Of a stretch of 64,000 nt of DNA, positions 1-13,589 are shown one piece after another. This DNA comes from Lepeophtheirus salmonis (Eukaryota; Arthropoda; Copepoda; Siphonostomatoida; Caligidae): assembly GCF_016086655.4 (NCBI RefSeq), contig NC_052140.2, positions 8,122,001 to 8,186,000 on the forward strand. Reading direction: 5' to 3'. Position numbers and translations under genes: made by a program. Positions within the stretch are counted from its first letter, which is position 1, and each line of letters starts with the position of its first letter. A model generated the notes under the pieces. It saw only the letters and a list, made by a program, of their open reading frames with translations. It was not told the origin of the DNA and ran no database searches.

Positions 1-98
1 GAAGAAATTGAAGTAGAAAGATGTCAAAATTTGGGACGCAGAATCAAAGTTTAAGTCTTTAGAAATGCGCCTCTCGTCGGTATTTAATTCAAACCATT
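1..98 (+). repeat. Left arm of a ~10 kb-spaced inverted repeat
   Basis: The first ~98 bases are nearly identical, in reverse complement, to 10036-10132. Shared words include the reverse complements of gcgtcccaaattttgac and ccgaagagaggcgcat. The match runs off the left edge of the window, so the true arm length is unknown. The arm could be the end of a large element or simply one copy of a dispersed repeat in the opposite orientation. Confidence 0.8.
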
Positions 99-3000
99 TA
101 GGCAAATAAGGTTAAAATGTGTTATAGTCTACAGTAGCATAGATAAAAACGTGCTCAAAATGGTGACATAAATAATTAAAGCAATTTCAAACTTTATTCA
201 TACAAGAAGGTTTGAAATAAGTTAAGTTTATATTTTTATAGTTCTTAAAGTGCTAAAAATCGTATTTTAAATGGTAGACACATTTATTTTTTAAATATGT
301 ACTTTTTAACCTAATTTTCATAAGAAAACTTGATATTGGTTTGTTTTATCTTTTTAAACTAATTCTGAAGAAAATAGTTTTCAATATATATTCAAGCCCT
401 ACCTAACAGAGTTTACCAAAATAGTTTGAAATGTGGTATTTTCTTCAGCGTTATTCAGACATCAAAGGTTGATATAGTTTAATTTCATGTTTAAAATAGT
501 TGAATATGTGCTCAAAAATATTTGATTTGTCGATTTCTATACTTAATTTCTATATAAATCATGAAATTTGCAATTTTGTAAAAAATTATTCTTTTTAAGC
601 TAATTCTTAACCAAATTATATCAAAAAAAAGTTAAAACTTTGTATGTTCTTCTGTATAACCTTAATAAATTGAACTATCAAGGCACTATTTAAAAATTTG
701 CTTTTTTTTAAAGCGAAAACTGACAGTAAATCCTATATAAGTGTATTTTTATCTTTTTCCTTAATATTTTGCTTATTTTGAAGAAAATACAATTGCAATT
801 TTGAAGTAATTTACAATAAAATTCTTCAAACAAGTTTTGAAATGTGGTATTTTTTTCATTTGTTTTGATATAGACAAGGTCAAAATTCTATATTGAAAGA
901 TTGAAACACTAGTTTCCAACTAAAAAAGAGTATTTTTCATTTTTGTAACTTTAATTAGCACTAAAAAACTTTATTCATAGAAAAAAGTTTAAAATAGGTA
1001 TATTTAATATTTTTATTGTTCTTTAATTGCTAAAAATAGTAAATTAAATGGTTCGAACATTTATTTTGAACATGAAATATGCATTTTTTAATTCTCAAAA
1101 ATAAATTCCCCTTTATAAACTCTTTTGTAGCCAATTCTTCCAAAGAAGGTTAAAATGTGGTATTTCCGTATAATATCATTTATAAAAGTGTGATCAAAAT
1201 GGTAAATTAAATAATTAAACACCATTTTTTCATTACAAACATTTAGTTTGCGTCTTTACTATTTTGAATATTTACTTTTTAACCTAATTTTGAGAGATAA
1301 GCTTGATATTGGTTTATTTTATCTTAAGCATTGTTCAAAAAGTGCTAAAAATGGTAAATGAAAGGATTTGAACACTTATTTCTAATACAAAATAAGTTTT
1401 TTTCTTTTGCAATTAAATGTGTACCGTTTACAAAGCCTTATTATGACAAATTCTGCGAATATGGTTAAAATGTGGTTTTTTATAGAGTAGTAAAAATAAA
1501 AACGTTTTCAAATTGTAACTTTAATGATTAATGCACAAGTTTCTAATTTAAAACATTTTTTCCCCAATTTTCTTTTTAATATGCACTTTTTAACCTAATT
1601 TCAATATATTTCTAACCAAATTCTGTTAAATATGGATAAAATATCTTCTGATCTTAACATATGTATTTTCATTTATTATTAAAAATTTAATCTTTTTAAG
1701 CCATTTCTGTAGCAAATTAAGACGAATTAGACTAAAATTTGGTATTTCCCACAATAAAATAGATAAAAAGGTATTCAAAATTGCAACTTTAATTTTTAAA
1801 GCTTGAGGTTCTAAGTAAAAACATTTATTTATTAATTTTTAATATGCACTTTTTAACTTAATTCTCCCGGAAAAGCTTAATATAGGTTAATTTCATATTT
1901 AGCATGGTTCAAGAAGTGCTTAAATTGGTATATTACACTATTTAAACACATACTTTCAACATAAAATATAATTTTTCATTTACTGGAAAAAAAAAAAATT
2001 ACTCCTTTCAAGGGCTTCTATATTAAATTCTGGCAAATAATCTTAAAATGTGGTATTGTCTACAGTTGCATTATAAAAGGTGCTCAAAATGGTGCATTGA
2101 ATAATTAAAGCACAATTTTCTGATTAAAATACATTTATTTAGTATTTTTTTAAAATATTCACTCTTTAACCAAATTCTGATGAAAATTATTTAAATATAT
2201 ATATATATATTCAAGCTCTTTTTAACAAAGTTTGTCAAATTAGGTTGAAATGTGGTATTTTTCATCCTTACGAAGAAAAAAAAACGTTGATTTAGGCTAA
2301 TTAGATTTTTCATTTGTACACTCAATTTCTTTATATATCATCTATTTCGCTATTTTTTTTTTTTTAAATACACTTTCTAACCCATTTTTCCACCAAATTC
2401 TGTCAAAAAAGGTTCAAATGTGTTATTTTCTTCTTACTCAGAGATATAACCTAGATAAATTGAATTATCAGAGCAATAGGTTCTATTTAAAAATATGTTT
2501 TTTCTCAGTATTAATTTAAAATGTGCTATTTTTAATCTAATTTTTACGGAAAAGCTTAAAATTTCATATTTATTATAGTTTTTTAAAATAGTTTCAAAAT
2601 ATATTGAGTACATAAAATATCCATTTTTTAATTATTGAAAATGAATTTTCTCTATTTAAGCTCTTTTGTAGTCAATTCTTCCAAAGAAGGTTAAAATAAA
2701 TGCTTCGGCTACAATAGCATATATAAAAACGTGCACAAAATGTTAAATCGAATTATTTAAGCCACGAGTTTCTTATTAAAAACAAATATTTTGCATCCTC
2801 ATTGTTTTTTTATAAGCAATTTTTAACTTAACTGACAAAAAAGCTTGATGCTGGTTTAATTTATTTTTAGTATAGTTGAAGAAGTACTGAAAAGGGTAAT
2901 TTCAATGCTTTGAAGACTTATTTAAACAAAAAATATGTATTTTTCATTTATTGAAAATAATTTACCCTTTTCAAGGACTTCTGTTGCATATTCTGCCGAA

Positions 3001-5390
3001 TATGTTTAAAATATGGTTTTGTCTACAGTTGAATAGATAGAAACATACTGAAAATGGCTAATTAAAGCACATGTTTTGAATAAAAAATATGTATTTAGAA
3101 TTTTTTTTATAGTACTTAATAACCTAATTATGAAGAAAATACTTTTCAATATATATTCAAACATTTTCTAACAAATTTTGCCAAATTAGGTTGAAATGTG
3201 GTATTTTTCATCCTTATTCAGACAAAAAAGGTTGGTTAATTTCATATTAATCAAAGCTCAAAATGTTTCATTTTTTGATTGTTAATTTCTACATAAATCA
3301 TGTACTTTGCAATTTTGTTAAAAATTACAATTTTTAAGCCAATTTTCAACCAAATTCTGTCAAAAATATTTAAAATGTGGTATGTTCTTCTTTCGCATAA
3401 ATATTAATTTGATAAATTGCATTATCAAAGCTCTAGTTTCTGACTAAAAATATGTATTTTTCAGTATTTAATCTAAAATGTGCTTTTTAACCTATTTCTG
3501 ACAAAACAGCTTGAAATAAGTTAATTTCATCTTTAGCATAGTTCAAAAAGTGTTAAGTTGTCATTTGTAATTAAAAATTTATCTTTTTCAAGGAATATCT
3601 GTAGTATATTCAGCTGAATAAGGTTAAAATGTAATATATATTAGCATAAAAAAGAACGTGCTCAAAATTGTAAGTTTAATGATGAAATCACGAGTTATAA
3701 AATATAAACTTCTTTACCTATTTCTGACAAAAAGCCTGATATAGGCTTATTTAATCATAAGCACGATTTTCTTATTAATAAAGTGTATTTTGCATTTTGT
3801 TTCTAAATATGGACTTTTTATCCTTTTTAGCTTGATATAGGCTAATTTCATGTTTTATATAGTTCAAAAAGTCCTAAATAATGTAAATTAAATGGTGCTT
3901 TAATGAAAATTATTTTTTGAACATAAAATTAAACATTAAATATGTATTGTTCATTTATATTAAAAAAATATAGCTTTTTCAAGGCCTTTCTGTACAAAAG
4001 TCTTCCGAATATGGTTAAAATAAGTATTGACTAAAGTATGATAGACAAAAACGTGTTCAAAATGGTAAATTGAATTATTAAAGCACGAGTTTTTAATTAA
4101 AAACAAGTATTTGAATTTATTTTTATTTATAAAATTCTTAACCTAATTCAGACAAAATGATTGATATAGTTTAATTTCATGTTTAGCATATTTCAAAAAG
4201 TGCCAAAATTTAAATAAAATTATTTTTGATAAAATTATTTCCGACATAAAATATTTATTTTTCATTAAAAAAATATAATATAGCCTATTGAAAACCTTTT
4301 TTTAACTAATTTTCTGGATATGGTTGAATTGTGGTTTGTTATAAATTGTAAATTGAATGATTAAAGCTCAAGTTTCTAATTGAAAAACATGTATTTATCA
4401 TTTTTTAAATTTTTAATTATGCACTTTTTAACCTAATTATGTCAAAAAAGCTTGATATAGGGTTATTTTATCTTCAGCATATTTCAAAAAGTTTTAAAAA
4501 TTTTAAATGAAATGCATTGAACACTTATTTCCAACATAAAATATGTATTTTTCATTTTTAATTAAGATTGTAATATTTTTAAGCACTTTTTGTAGGAAAA
4601 TTCATGCGAATGAAATTGAAATTTTGTATTTTCCACAGTAAAACGTACTCAAAATTGTAACTTTAATTAGTTAAGCTTGATTTTTTAATTATAAAGGTTT
4701 ATTTTCCAATTTCATAATTTATTAAAATGCACTTTTTAACAAAATTATGACAAAAATTTTTTGAAATAGGTTCAGCTAATATTTATTATTGATAATAAAG
4801 GTTTTAATAATTAATTATATTATAATAGACCTCGCTAAAATAATAAATTGAATTATTAAAGAACTAGTTTCTTACAAAAAATATGTTATTTTACATTTTT
4901 TTATATATATATGCACTATTTAACATATTTCGGATGGAAAGAGCTTAAAGTAGGGTAAATAAGGTCAACTGAATTTTGTATAAGAAGGTTTAAATTTTGT
5001 AGGATCTTCTGTACCATTGATATAAAGTCGAAAAATAAATTTTCATAGCACTAGTTTTTATCTAAAATTTTCTAATTTAAAACATTTTTATTTTCCATTT
5101 TTATTTTTAATGTGAACTTTTTAACTTAATTCTGAAGAAAATAATTTTCAATATATATTTAAGACCTCTGTGACAGAGTTTACCGAATTAGATTGAAATA
5201 TAGTAATTTATTCAGCCTAATTCTGACAAAACATGTTGAACAAGATTAATTTCATTTTTAAAATAGTTTAATATGTGCTCAAAATAATTAATTGAGTGAT
5301 TTGTATACTTAATTTGTATACAAATGATGTACTTTTCTCATCTGGTTTTGCTTATTTTTTTTTTTAAGATTCTTTTTATAATTGTCTACA
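99..5390. repeat. Diverged satellite-like tandem repeat field, ~310 bp unit built from ~160 bp halves
   Basis: The whole stretch is made of degenerate copies of the same blocks. One block reads roughly tttttaacctaattctgac, then aaaagcttgatataggtt, then caaaaagtgctaaaaatgg. The other has ggttaaaatgtggtatt followed by aaaaacgtgctcaaaatgg. The aaatgtggtat word recurs near 429, 839, 1152, 1466, 2044, 2248, 3194 and 3371, often about 310 bp apart. A variant block (gaagaaaat.cttttcaata) appears near 365, 2170, 3130 and 5138. No reading frame of note is present. Divergence between copies is high, so the array is old. Confidence 0.75.
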
Positions 5391-7105
5391 AAAAGTTCAA
5401 ACATTTGACAAAAATGCTCTAAAAAGGGTCCTTAACCTGAAGATTAAAGTAGAAAATGTGTGGCTAGAACTTATTATTAGAGATCCTAGATATCGTTCAT
5501 TTTTTCTTCTTGACTAAATTTTATATGAGACTGTTTCTTTTGTAAGATCCATCCGGACTGAAGTTCTTGAAATGTACAAATTAGTAACAATCTTAAATGT
5601 CTCACTCCGGTCTAGGATTTTGAAACCAAAGTCCAACACTGGTAAGAATATAGATTTGGTTATTGTTGGTATGAATAAAAGTTCCATAAATGCATCATAA
5701 AATATATTCAATACATATAACCTTATGCTCCAAGTCTTTCATCAATCCAATGAGGCTTTCTAAAGCTTTTCACACGATTAATTTTTTTTTGTTTTATATT
5801 ATAAATATTCTTTGTATGGATATAGGGACAGATATAATCACTTCGCTTGAAAGAATGTTTTTACTATTTGAGAGAACTCAAGCAATAAATTGAGACTTTA
5901 AATTTGTCTTATTAAATATTATATCTATTTAAATAAAGCAAAGTTTTTTTGTCGATGCCTCATCTTTGAGTGTGAGTTTAATATCTTAGAAATACGTGAC
6001 TAATTGATCTAAAAAATAACATTTGAGTAATGACCTGAGTAGATTAAGCCCAGTGCGTCATATTAAAAAGAAAAGAAATAAGGATGATGGAAGAAATACA
6101 TACATAATTTCATAAATATGGTGATTTATGACTATCACAGACCTCTTTTATATATATATGTAGTATTATATAGGTATACATTCTGCTGTTTGAATTTAAT
6201 AAATACTATTTTTTCAATAAAAATATGACAAATGGTTAACAATTAGGCATATGAACTTTTATTGTATCATTAGTGATAAAAATCGAATGTACTTTGGGTA
6301 TGTTAAAAAAAATAAAAGATACCAAAATTAAGTATAGTAAACCTTATATTTTGAAAAATATTTTGGATTAGACCAGCTATAATCCGCTGGGGGAAAAGAA
6401 AATAAGCAAGGACATTGGCAAGAATTACTCCGATATCGATCCCCAATTCTACTATGAGTCTAACAATGACTTATAATTATAACTCCGCAACAAAACCTCA
6501 GGGGTACGTTTTATAAGCACACATGAATGTTCAATCAGGTTTTGAATATCATTGAATCCATTTAGAAAATGTTGTTTACTACTCAAGAATTAAATAATAA
6601 TGACAACTGCAAAAGAGAAAGATATTTATTCTTCAGATTACCAAATTCCAAAAAGACGAGTCAGCTAAAAAAATCAAACAATTTACATTTATGTATTATT
6701 GTATTCATGTCTTGGTGTTTTACTTCTCCTGTATTGGACACACTTGAGCCTCCACTCTAGTACATTATATCTAGAGTTGCATAAAATATAACCTCTCAGT
6801 ATGTTAAGATAAAAGAAACTGAAAGTGAACATGGTAACAATGACTGTTTGGAAAAAGTTTCAGAGGAGAGCATCTAAGCTGGTATGGCGTTTTATAATAT
6901 CAACTAGAAGCAGACGTGAGAATAATAAAATATATACAAATATTACGCAGGACTGTAACACTACGATATTTATCCTCCTTTTAACTCCTTTTCTCTTCTT
7001 GAATATCCTTACGTCACACGACCAATAAGACTACATAGACGCTTAATAATACTATCAGCATCAATACTATCTTTGTCTTTATTTAGAACATTTTTATCAA
7101 AATAT
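5391..7105. other. No gene seen; contains one dispersed repeat copy
   Basis: This stretch is AT-rich with only short, unsupported open frames. About 6425-6520 matches the reverse complement of 32845-32945 (shared words gatccccaattct and ttataactccg), so it is a copy of a dispersed ~100 bp repeat. Nothing else is recognisable. Confidence 0.5.
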
Positions 7106-7381
7106 TTAAAGTTTCTTAAATAGTCCTAGGCTTAAGTTCTTAAGAAGCATTATAGATTTATTATCCAAACTGCTTAACTTATCAATTCTTGCATTGAACG
7201 AAAAACAACATATTTTAAATAAATTCGTTAGGCCTAGTCCATCCCTCTTTACTCTACTTTCAAGGAAACTATTTGGGACATGGTGGAAGAGGCCTGTTAT
7301 CTTCCTTACAAAATGTCTCAGTATGGCTTGAGACTTGTTTAGCTCTGCATTTATTACATTCCCCTTCGTCTGAGTATACAA
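7106..7381 (-). pseudogene. Non-LTR retrotransposon reverse-transcriptase C-terminal remnant
   Basis: A 91-codon open frame on the minus strand contains the stretch VPNSFLESRVKRDGLGLTNL. This resembles the part of R2-like LINE polyproteins just downstream of the reverse-transcriptase core, where a DGGLG-type motif follows a conserved R-K-W/F helix. Neither the catalytic YADD region nor an endonuclease domain is adjacent, so this is a short fossil. The assignment rests on motif memory only, and an unrelated chance frame is possible. Confidence 0.4.
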
Positions 7382-9061
7382 AGTTCAATAGGGTTTTATA
7401 ATTCTAACTCCCTAGTAAAGCCCGATTCTTACTTTTTGTCTTTCACAGACTTACTTAAATTTGTTCTCTTTAAGAACTAAATACTAATTAAAACAGCTTT
7501 TTTGTAGGTAAGAAAAATTAATTATAGTACTTTGTAATTTAAAATATTAATTTTTAGTTAGATATGCTGAAAAAATAACAAGTATTTATTATATATTGTA
7601 ATAAGTAAGTAGAATTAAATTATGTAAAAAACTATTAGACATAATTGTATGTCTTAATAATAAATATTTTCCAAGCAAGTAGTTATTATTTATATATTTA
7701 TCAAATGAATTTATTGGAAATATTTATAATATTTTATGTACTTGTATCTATCTAACCAAATATAAATATTGCTATCAATAAAAAAAAAAAAAAAACATTA
7801 TTTCTATTGTGTTTACTTAAACCTAATCAATTATTTTATTCTATAAATAAGAAGCCCTACTATAAATCTCATTTTCTAACCTATAGTTTCACAATCTTGA
7901 TTTTGGCCTATTTTTTAAAAAAAATAAGAGTTTTTTTCAAAGAAATGAACAAGGATTCCAAGTTAAAAAAAAAGAATATATATTTATTACATTTTGATCC
8001 TATTTGAGCATTACTCTTGCAATAATTTAATATCAAAAATGGAAAATACAAGTTAAGGTATCCTCAAAAAATAAAACCTGTTATCATAAAAATACAGACA
8101 AAAATTAAACGTATTCTTTTGGTTTTCTACAATATTTCATATAATATTTTTTTGTTTTGTTTTAAAATAGCTCAATGGAAATGTATTTTTTTAATGTGCA
8201 TACATGTTTGGATAAAATAATATATTTAGTTAATTTAGCAAAATGTAAGAATTCTTAAATATTTAATGTTATCGTTTGTAAGCAGAATTACGAAAATTAG
8301 TTGATCAATATAGGTGACACTTAATATAAAGTATTACTAGATACTGGTAATTGTATTCAAACTTGAGTAGAATCAAGTATTTATTGATATGTGAGTAATT
8401 TGTGGCTATATATCCATAATTACAAAGAACCTTTAGAAGCAAAGAATCATACAGTAATTTTTGTTAGGACTTTAATCTAGCAATACCCTATGAATCCATC
8501 AAAAGTATTTACTAATTAGGCCAATCATAAACAATTTGGAGATATAGTCTATCTATTTATGATTTAGATAAAAATAATTATATTTAAAAAATTCTAAAGA
8601 GGACTCCAGGCCCAGATAGGGCCTGGTTAATAATTAATTAATTCGCCAGTATCGGTATATTTTAGATGTAAGAAGAGATAGTTTATGATTTGAAGACATA
8701 TTTATTTTTGAATTCTTGGACTTGCATTTTTATATACAAAATTACAAGTAACATAATAATAATTTCAAATATAATTGGCATTGTTATTTAGTCTTTTAAA
8801 ATTAATGTTTTTCCATTAGCAAAGGTCTTATTTGTGTTATGACGTCATTTTGTTTTGGAATTTGTAAGCCATTTTTTTTTCACCGAAAAATCTCACAATT
8901 TTTTTTCTATCCGTAAAAAATCGAGTAACCAATGCCGGTTTGTGTTTTGGATCTTTTCGGATAATACAAGTTTACTTATACCTTACCTCGGTACTTCCGA
9001 TCCGGGCCAAGAAATGTCATATCTTTACTCAAATATTGTGGCATCAAACAATATAACTCTT
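7382..9061. other. No gene seen
   Basis: AT-rich sequence with homopolymers and no coding frame, RNA gene or recognisable element. It ends at the assembly gap. Confidence 0.5.
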
Positions 9062-9161
9062 NNNNNNNNNNNNNNNNNNNNNNNNNNNNNNNNNNNNNNN
9101 NNNNNNNNNNNNNNNNNNNNNNNNNNNNNNNNNNNNNNNNNNNNNNNNNNNNNNNNNNNNN
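9062..9161. other. Assembly gap of 100 N
   Basis: There are exactly 100 unknown bases, the conventional length for a scaffold gap of unknown size. Open frames that cross it are meaningless. Confidence 1.
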
Positions 9162-10035
9162 AGTCAAATTTAATATCTTCCATCCTTCTTTCGAGTGGCG
9201 ACTCTGAAGTAGTTACCCATCGTCCATTTGCTGTAAGAATAACTATGTTGACTTATGGAAAATTCTTTAGGGTGTTCCAACGCCAATCCTGATTTTGATC
9301 CTTAGAAATCGGTTAAATATAATGGATTTGAATTCTTCCCCTGATCATTCATGTTCCTTGAGTGGGTTGATATCCTAATTTTACAACACATAATAATGAT
9401 GTCCACTCACAATTCTCAACAAAGTCAATCAGATATAATATATAATAATTAGCAGTGCTGTGACGTTCGCGAACTTCGTATCTTATTAGTGAACTGATTT
9501 AAGTGATTCAGTTCACTAAAAGCAGAGCCCTATGGGAAGCGTTACATCACGAGATTTAAGCGTCCCCTTGTGACAGATATCAAATGGCCAAAAAAAAAAA
9601 CTTAATGAAATAAATAAATTAAAAAATAATTTTATTTACCTTAATTATTATGAAAAAATGGAATAATTACTTTAACTTACTTAATTTCGCATACACATTC
9701 TTCATCTTCCGAAAGTAGAAGAAGCTGTAAATGTATGTACATTCTTTAGACATAGTAAAAAAATAAAATTTTATGTGAAATTTGGCGACATTTATAGATA
9801 ACTTAATTAATGGAACCGCTACTTCAGTTATTGAGTTTATAATTTTTTGAATTGATTTCTATAAGATTTGAATAAAGCCTCTATTTTTTGCAAATTGATC
9901 AAACAGTTCTTGGCGCAATATATTACCTGGACATCATATAGTTCCTCAACGAATCTTAACAAAAGTGAATTATTAATGGTTTTATTAGACCGAAGGTGAA
10001 TTTTGAATTTGAAGACTTGCAACATAAATGTTTGT

Positions 10036-10132
10036 ATGGTTTGAATTAAATACCGAAGAGAGGCGCATTTTTAAAGACTTAAACTTTGCTTCTGCGTCCC
10101 AAATTTTGACTTCTTTCTATTTCAACTTCTTT
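10036..10132 (-). repeat. Right arm of the ~10 kb-spaced inverted repeat
   Basis: The reverse complement matches bases 1-98 with only a handful of differences. It lies immediately left of a separate direct repeat that begins near 10172. Confidence 0.8.
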
Positions 10133-10171
10133 TTTAATTCCTTTATTTCTGCTTCATGGACTCCCGAGAGG

Positions 10172-10545
10172 AAAAGAAAAGGAGTCATCGACAGCTGACA
10201 GGGAAATACGATGTAAATTTTTGTGTTAGTAATTCATGTTACAAAGTGATGCAAGCCGTATGTATTTTAAATCACTAAACCCTATAAAGTAGGCAGATTT
10301 TGTTGATTATAACATCTAAAGTCCATACAAATTTCATTTCATAATTAATAATGAATTCTAATACACGTGTTTTTGGAGCATGATAACTAGGAATTATATC
10401 TGATTTACCTCAGTGTGTATCATGGCTTCTACTTATCTGGGATCATTAGGACTTAGATACTAACGTAAGTATTTCTTCATACAGAAATTATATGATTAGT
10501 GATTACTTTTTAATTTATTGAATTAATAGCTTAGAAAACTTTTAA
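10172..10545 (+). repeat. Direct repeat copy 1 (pair with 11980-12320)
   Basis: The stretch beginning aggaaaagaaaaggagtcat recurs at 11985. The block tctacttatctgggatcatt, with the following ~110 bases, recurs at about 12209. The right copy lacks ~80 bases of the middle and has a small insertion. No coding potential is seen. The first ~60 bases belong to the wider cgacagctgaca family described at 52690-52970. Confidence 0.8.
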
Positions 10546-11979
10546 TTATATAGGTAAAAGTTATAGTCCCTCTGGTAATGCGTAAGGGCATCAAGGCATT
10601 GACAAGGCTTTCTTTTTAAAGTACTAAATACTCTTCCGCTTATGGACTCCGGGATCCCTTGTGTACTATTGATTTGCTCATTTACAGCTGACCTTGGGCA
10701 CTGATATTGTATTCAAAGCTTTCTATAGATGCGGATAGGCCTCCCATACTTCCACTGAAAGAGGACACGCTGAAGGCTCATCTGTTCTCCATTTATTTTG
10801 AATTTTGCTGAACCAACACACAGACGTCACTATTATAAATAACAGTACTGCTCTTCTTTGTGTTTTTTTGTATTATTTTGGAAAGAAACCTGTCTGTTTT
10901 TATTTGCTTACATCCTTCTATGTACCCTTGTTGACTACCTCCATCTTTCCAAAGGCTCTAAGGCATTCATAAAGGCCTCTTTTTCAAAGAAATACTACTA
11001 TTAATACTACTCATTGTATGTGTCTAAATCTAAAGATATTGTATCAAGCAAATGTGCATTTTATTTCTGTATTCAGGTTGAATAAATTATTGAAATAAAT
11101 CTTCTACATTATAGATGTTGTTTTATTGAAGTCTTATATTTGGTCAAAGAACATTGACTGTATTATAAAATAGTAAGTAGAACTCTCAGAAGAAGATGTT
11201 GCTATTATAATAATGGCTTTTGCCCTTAAATGTAATGTACTATAGTATATAAACTGTGAATTATATACTCTATTTATAATTTAAATTTCAAATGGAATGT
11301 CTTGTTACAAGAAATATGAAATCAAGTTGAAGAAGTTTTTAGTAAGTAACTATTACCTTGTATTTCATATTAAAATTGTATTTATGCTTTGAATTACTAC
11401 GTAGGTTATAGAATATGGATGAAGCTGGAGTTTGACGACGTTTATTTTATTATTTGTATTGCATTCAATTATCGTTCTTACACTTTTTAATAATTAAATA
11501 AATTTCTGAATTATTATACAATTCACTCATGTTGTTAATATGTATTGTACGTTGTTGTCCTATGTATAAAAAGGTAGTCATTGCTATTACGATATATAAT
11601 ACATTAAGACACGTCTAATTAAATATATTGATGTTTTAATTACATATTGTTGGACGATATTTCATGTGAAAACAACAATATTTGTTTCATTTCATCATTA
11701 TTACACTGTAGTGGTCACTGGAATCATAGATAAATAGGCCTATATAACTTGGAACGAGTTATTTTCTCAAGTATGTTTATTGTTTTTAAAAGATTTTATA
11801 CATATACATACAAATTATATAATTAATATTGTATCACGCCACCTTTAATATGAAAATAAACAGATAAAAGGCCCAAAATAAGTTGGTAGTAAGCTGATTT
11901 TTCCTGACTAAGAAACTATTATCCAATAATAGTTTGAACAATATCTAAATCAACTAATCAACATTCAGAACCCTGATTA

Positions 11980-12320
11980 TAGGAAAAGAAAAGGAGTCAT
12001 CGACAGCTGACATGGAAATACGATGTAAATTTTTGTGTTAATAATTCATGTTACAACGTCATGCAAGCCATATGTATTTTAAATCACTAAACCTTATGAA
12101 GTAGGTAGATTTTGTTGATTATAACACCTAAAGTCCATATAATTAAGGAAGATTGTTGATAATAATATATGTTATTGTTAGTATTGCATTTCATTTCATA
12201 ATTAATATTCTACTTATCTGGGATCATTAGGACTTAGATACTAACGTAAGTATTTCTTCATACAGAAATTATATGATTAGTGATTACTTTTTAATTTATT
12301 GAATTAATAGCTTAGAAATT
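11980..12320 (+). repeat. Direct repeat copy 2 (pair with 10172-10545)
   Basis: This is a colinear, ~90%-looking copy of 10172-10545 about 1.8 kb away. The intervening 10546-11979 is AT-rich with no recognisable gene. The arrangement could be a segmental duplication or two ends of one element; no terminal features decide it. Confidence 0.8.
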
Positions 12321-12639
12321 TTTTAATTATATAATCATTCATTACAAAGTTTATTTTCTCATTGTTTGATTCAATTACTTAATATTATGACAAGAAAAAT
12401 GATAGTAGAAATCTTAATTGTGACATTAATATGAAAAGATGAGCTACACATACCTCAAAAAATTGTAATAAAATTAGAAAAATTGTTTAGCTATCTTCTA
12501 ATCGATATTAAAATTCAAGAATAACAATTTATTCGTCTTAGATTTAATAAATTTCTCTCAGATCAACAAAAAATGCTTATACATTATTTAGAAACTATAC
12601 GTGGTTAATTGATATATCCTCCAACAAAAGAGTGTATAG

Positions 12640-12995
12640 AGAGGATTCTGTCCTTCCCCTGAAGTGGCAACAGATAGTCGTGGGTATGGGGTCTCCGCAT
12701 TCTCTGGGTCTCAAGTAGGCTTGATGCTTCCTTCGTGGAAGGCTGACCCTGTCCTTCCCACGAGGAAGCAACTAATGGTCGTGGGATGGGATCCCAATTA
12801 ATTAGACTCACTCAATCCAACGAAGCGTTTACAGAAAGCCCATGGAAAAAAATCCTATTCTCCTCCAGAGGAACGACGTTAGTTCGTTCCTTGCTCTGTG
12901 AAAGTCCGACTCCGTCCATTAAACGAAGTGGCTCATGTGAGCTCGACTGTCGACCAAGGAAACGTCTACAGAGCGCCTTAGGTATCGAATATTAA
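12640..12995. other. GC-richer island with an internal 35-bp duplication; no gene recognised
   Basis: Base composition rises sharply against its neighbours. Two related segments, ctgtccttcccctgaag... near 12651 and ctgtccttcccacgagg... near 12749, both run into a gtcgtggg word. Short open frames exist on both strands but match nothing I know. Confidence 0.4.
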
Positions 12996-13194
12996 TCATT
13001 TTCTATAATGTAATGTCCTCTAAGGCAACATAGAAGCCCGTGATCCTAGAGAACAAGGATCCTAAGATATAAAGACACTCATCACGGATAAATGATAATA
13101 AACAATAAACATAGGGAAACAAGTAGCCAATAGGAGAATAATAATAATAATACTTAAATTCTGTAAAAGAGAAGAAGGAAAATTTAACCCTCAA

Positions 13195-13330
13195 CGAAGA
13201 GAAACGAATCAAAACATTTGAACGTACTATGTGTATAATCAACAAAACCTTTCTATTATTATTCTGTTAGCTAGAGCAGGGAGAGAAATGAAGAGCCTAC
13301 CATTTATTGTTTACTAGTAGATTAGTAGAT
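13195..13330 (+). repeat. Dispersed repeat, second copy at 32048-32140
   Basis: The words atcaaaacatttgaacgtac and aatcaacaaaacctttctat have close matches at 32067-32120. The two copies share the same order and orientation. Confidence 0.65.
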
Positions 13331-13589
13331 CTACGTTGTTTTTCCATTTTATTTAATCATTAAATGTAGAGCTCTATAAGTTCGAGTTACGTCACCGGGC
13401 TATCCCCTTTGACGATAACTGACTTTCTCAGGTGTTTGAGTCACGGTAAAACGTAAAACGAAAGTAGCACATCGAAGCAGCTAGCCTTTAAAAATTTAGT
13501 AAACCCGCATTGCCATTTTTTCTTAAAAAATGTCATTTTAAAAATCACATTCTGACGTCACAATTCCATACATCATGTATATATGTTTT

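Noticed and set aside
7807..8007. Short Lys/Phe-rich open frame
   Set aside because: It starts in a poly-A/poly-T context, and nothing in the translation resembles a protein domain.
8855..9292. 145-codon frame at the gap
   Set aside because: It spans 100 N bases, so continuity is artificial.
13370..13480. tRNA-like segment (agttcgagttac, then cggtaaaacgtaaaac)
   Set aside because: No cloverleaf arms can be paired and the A box is missing.
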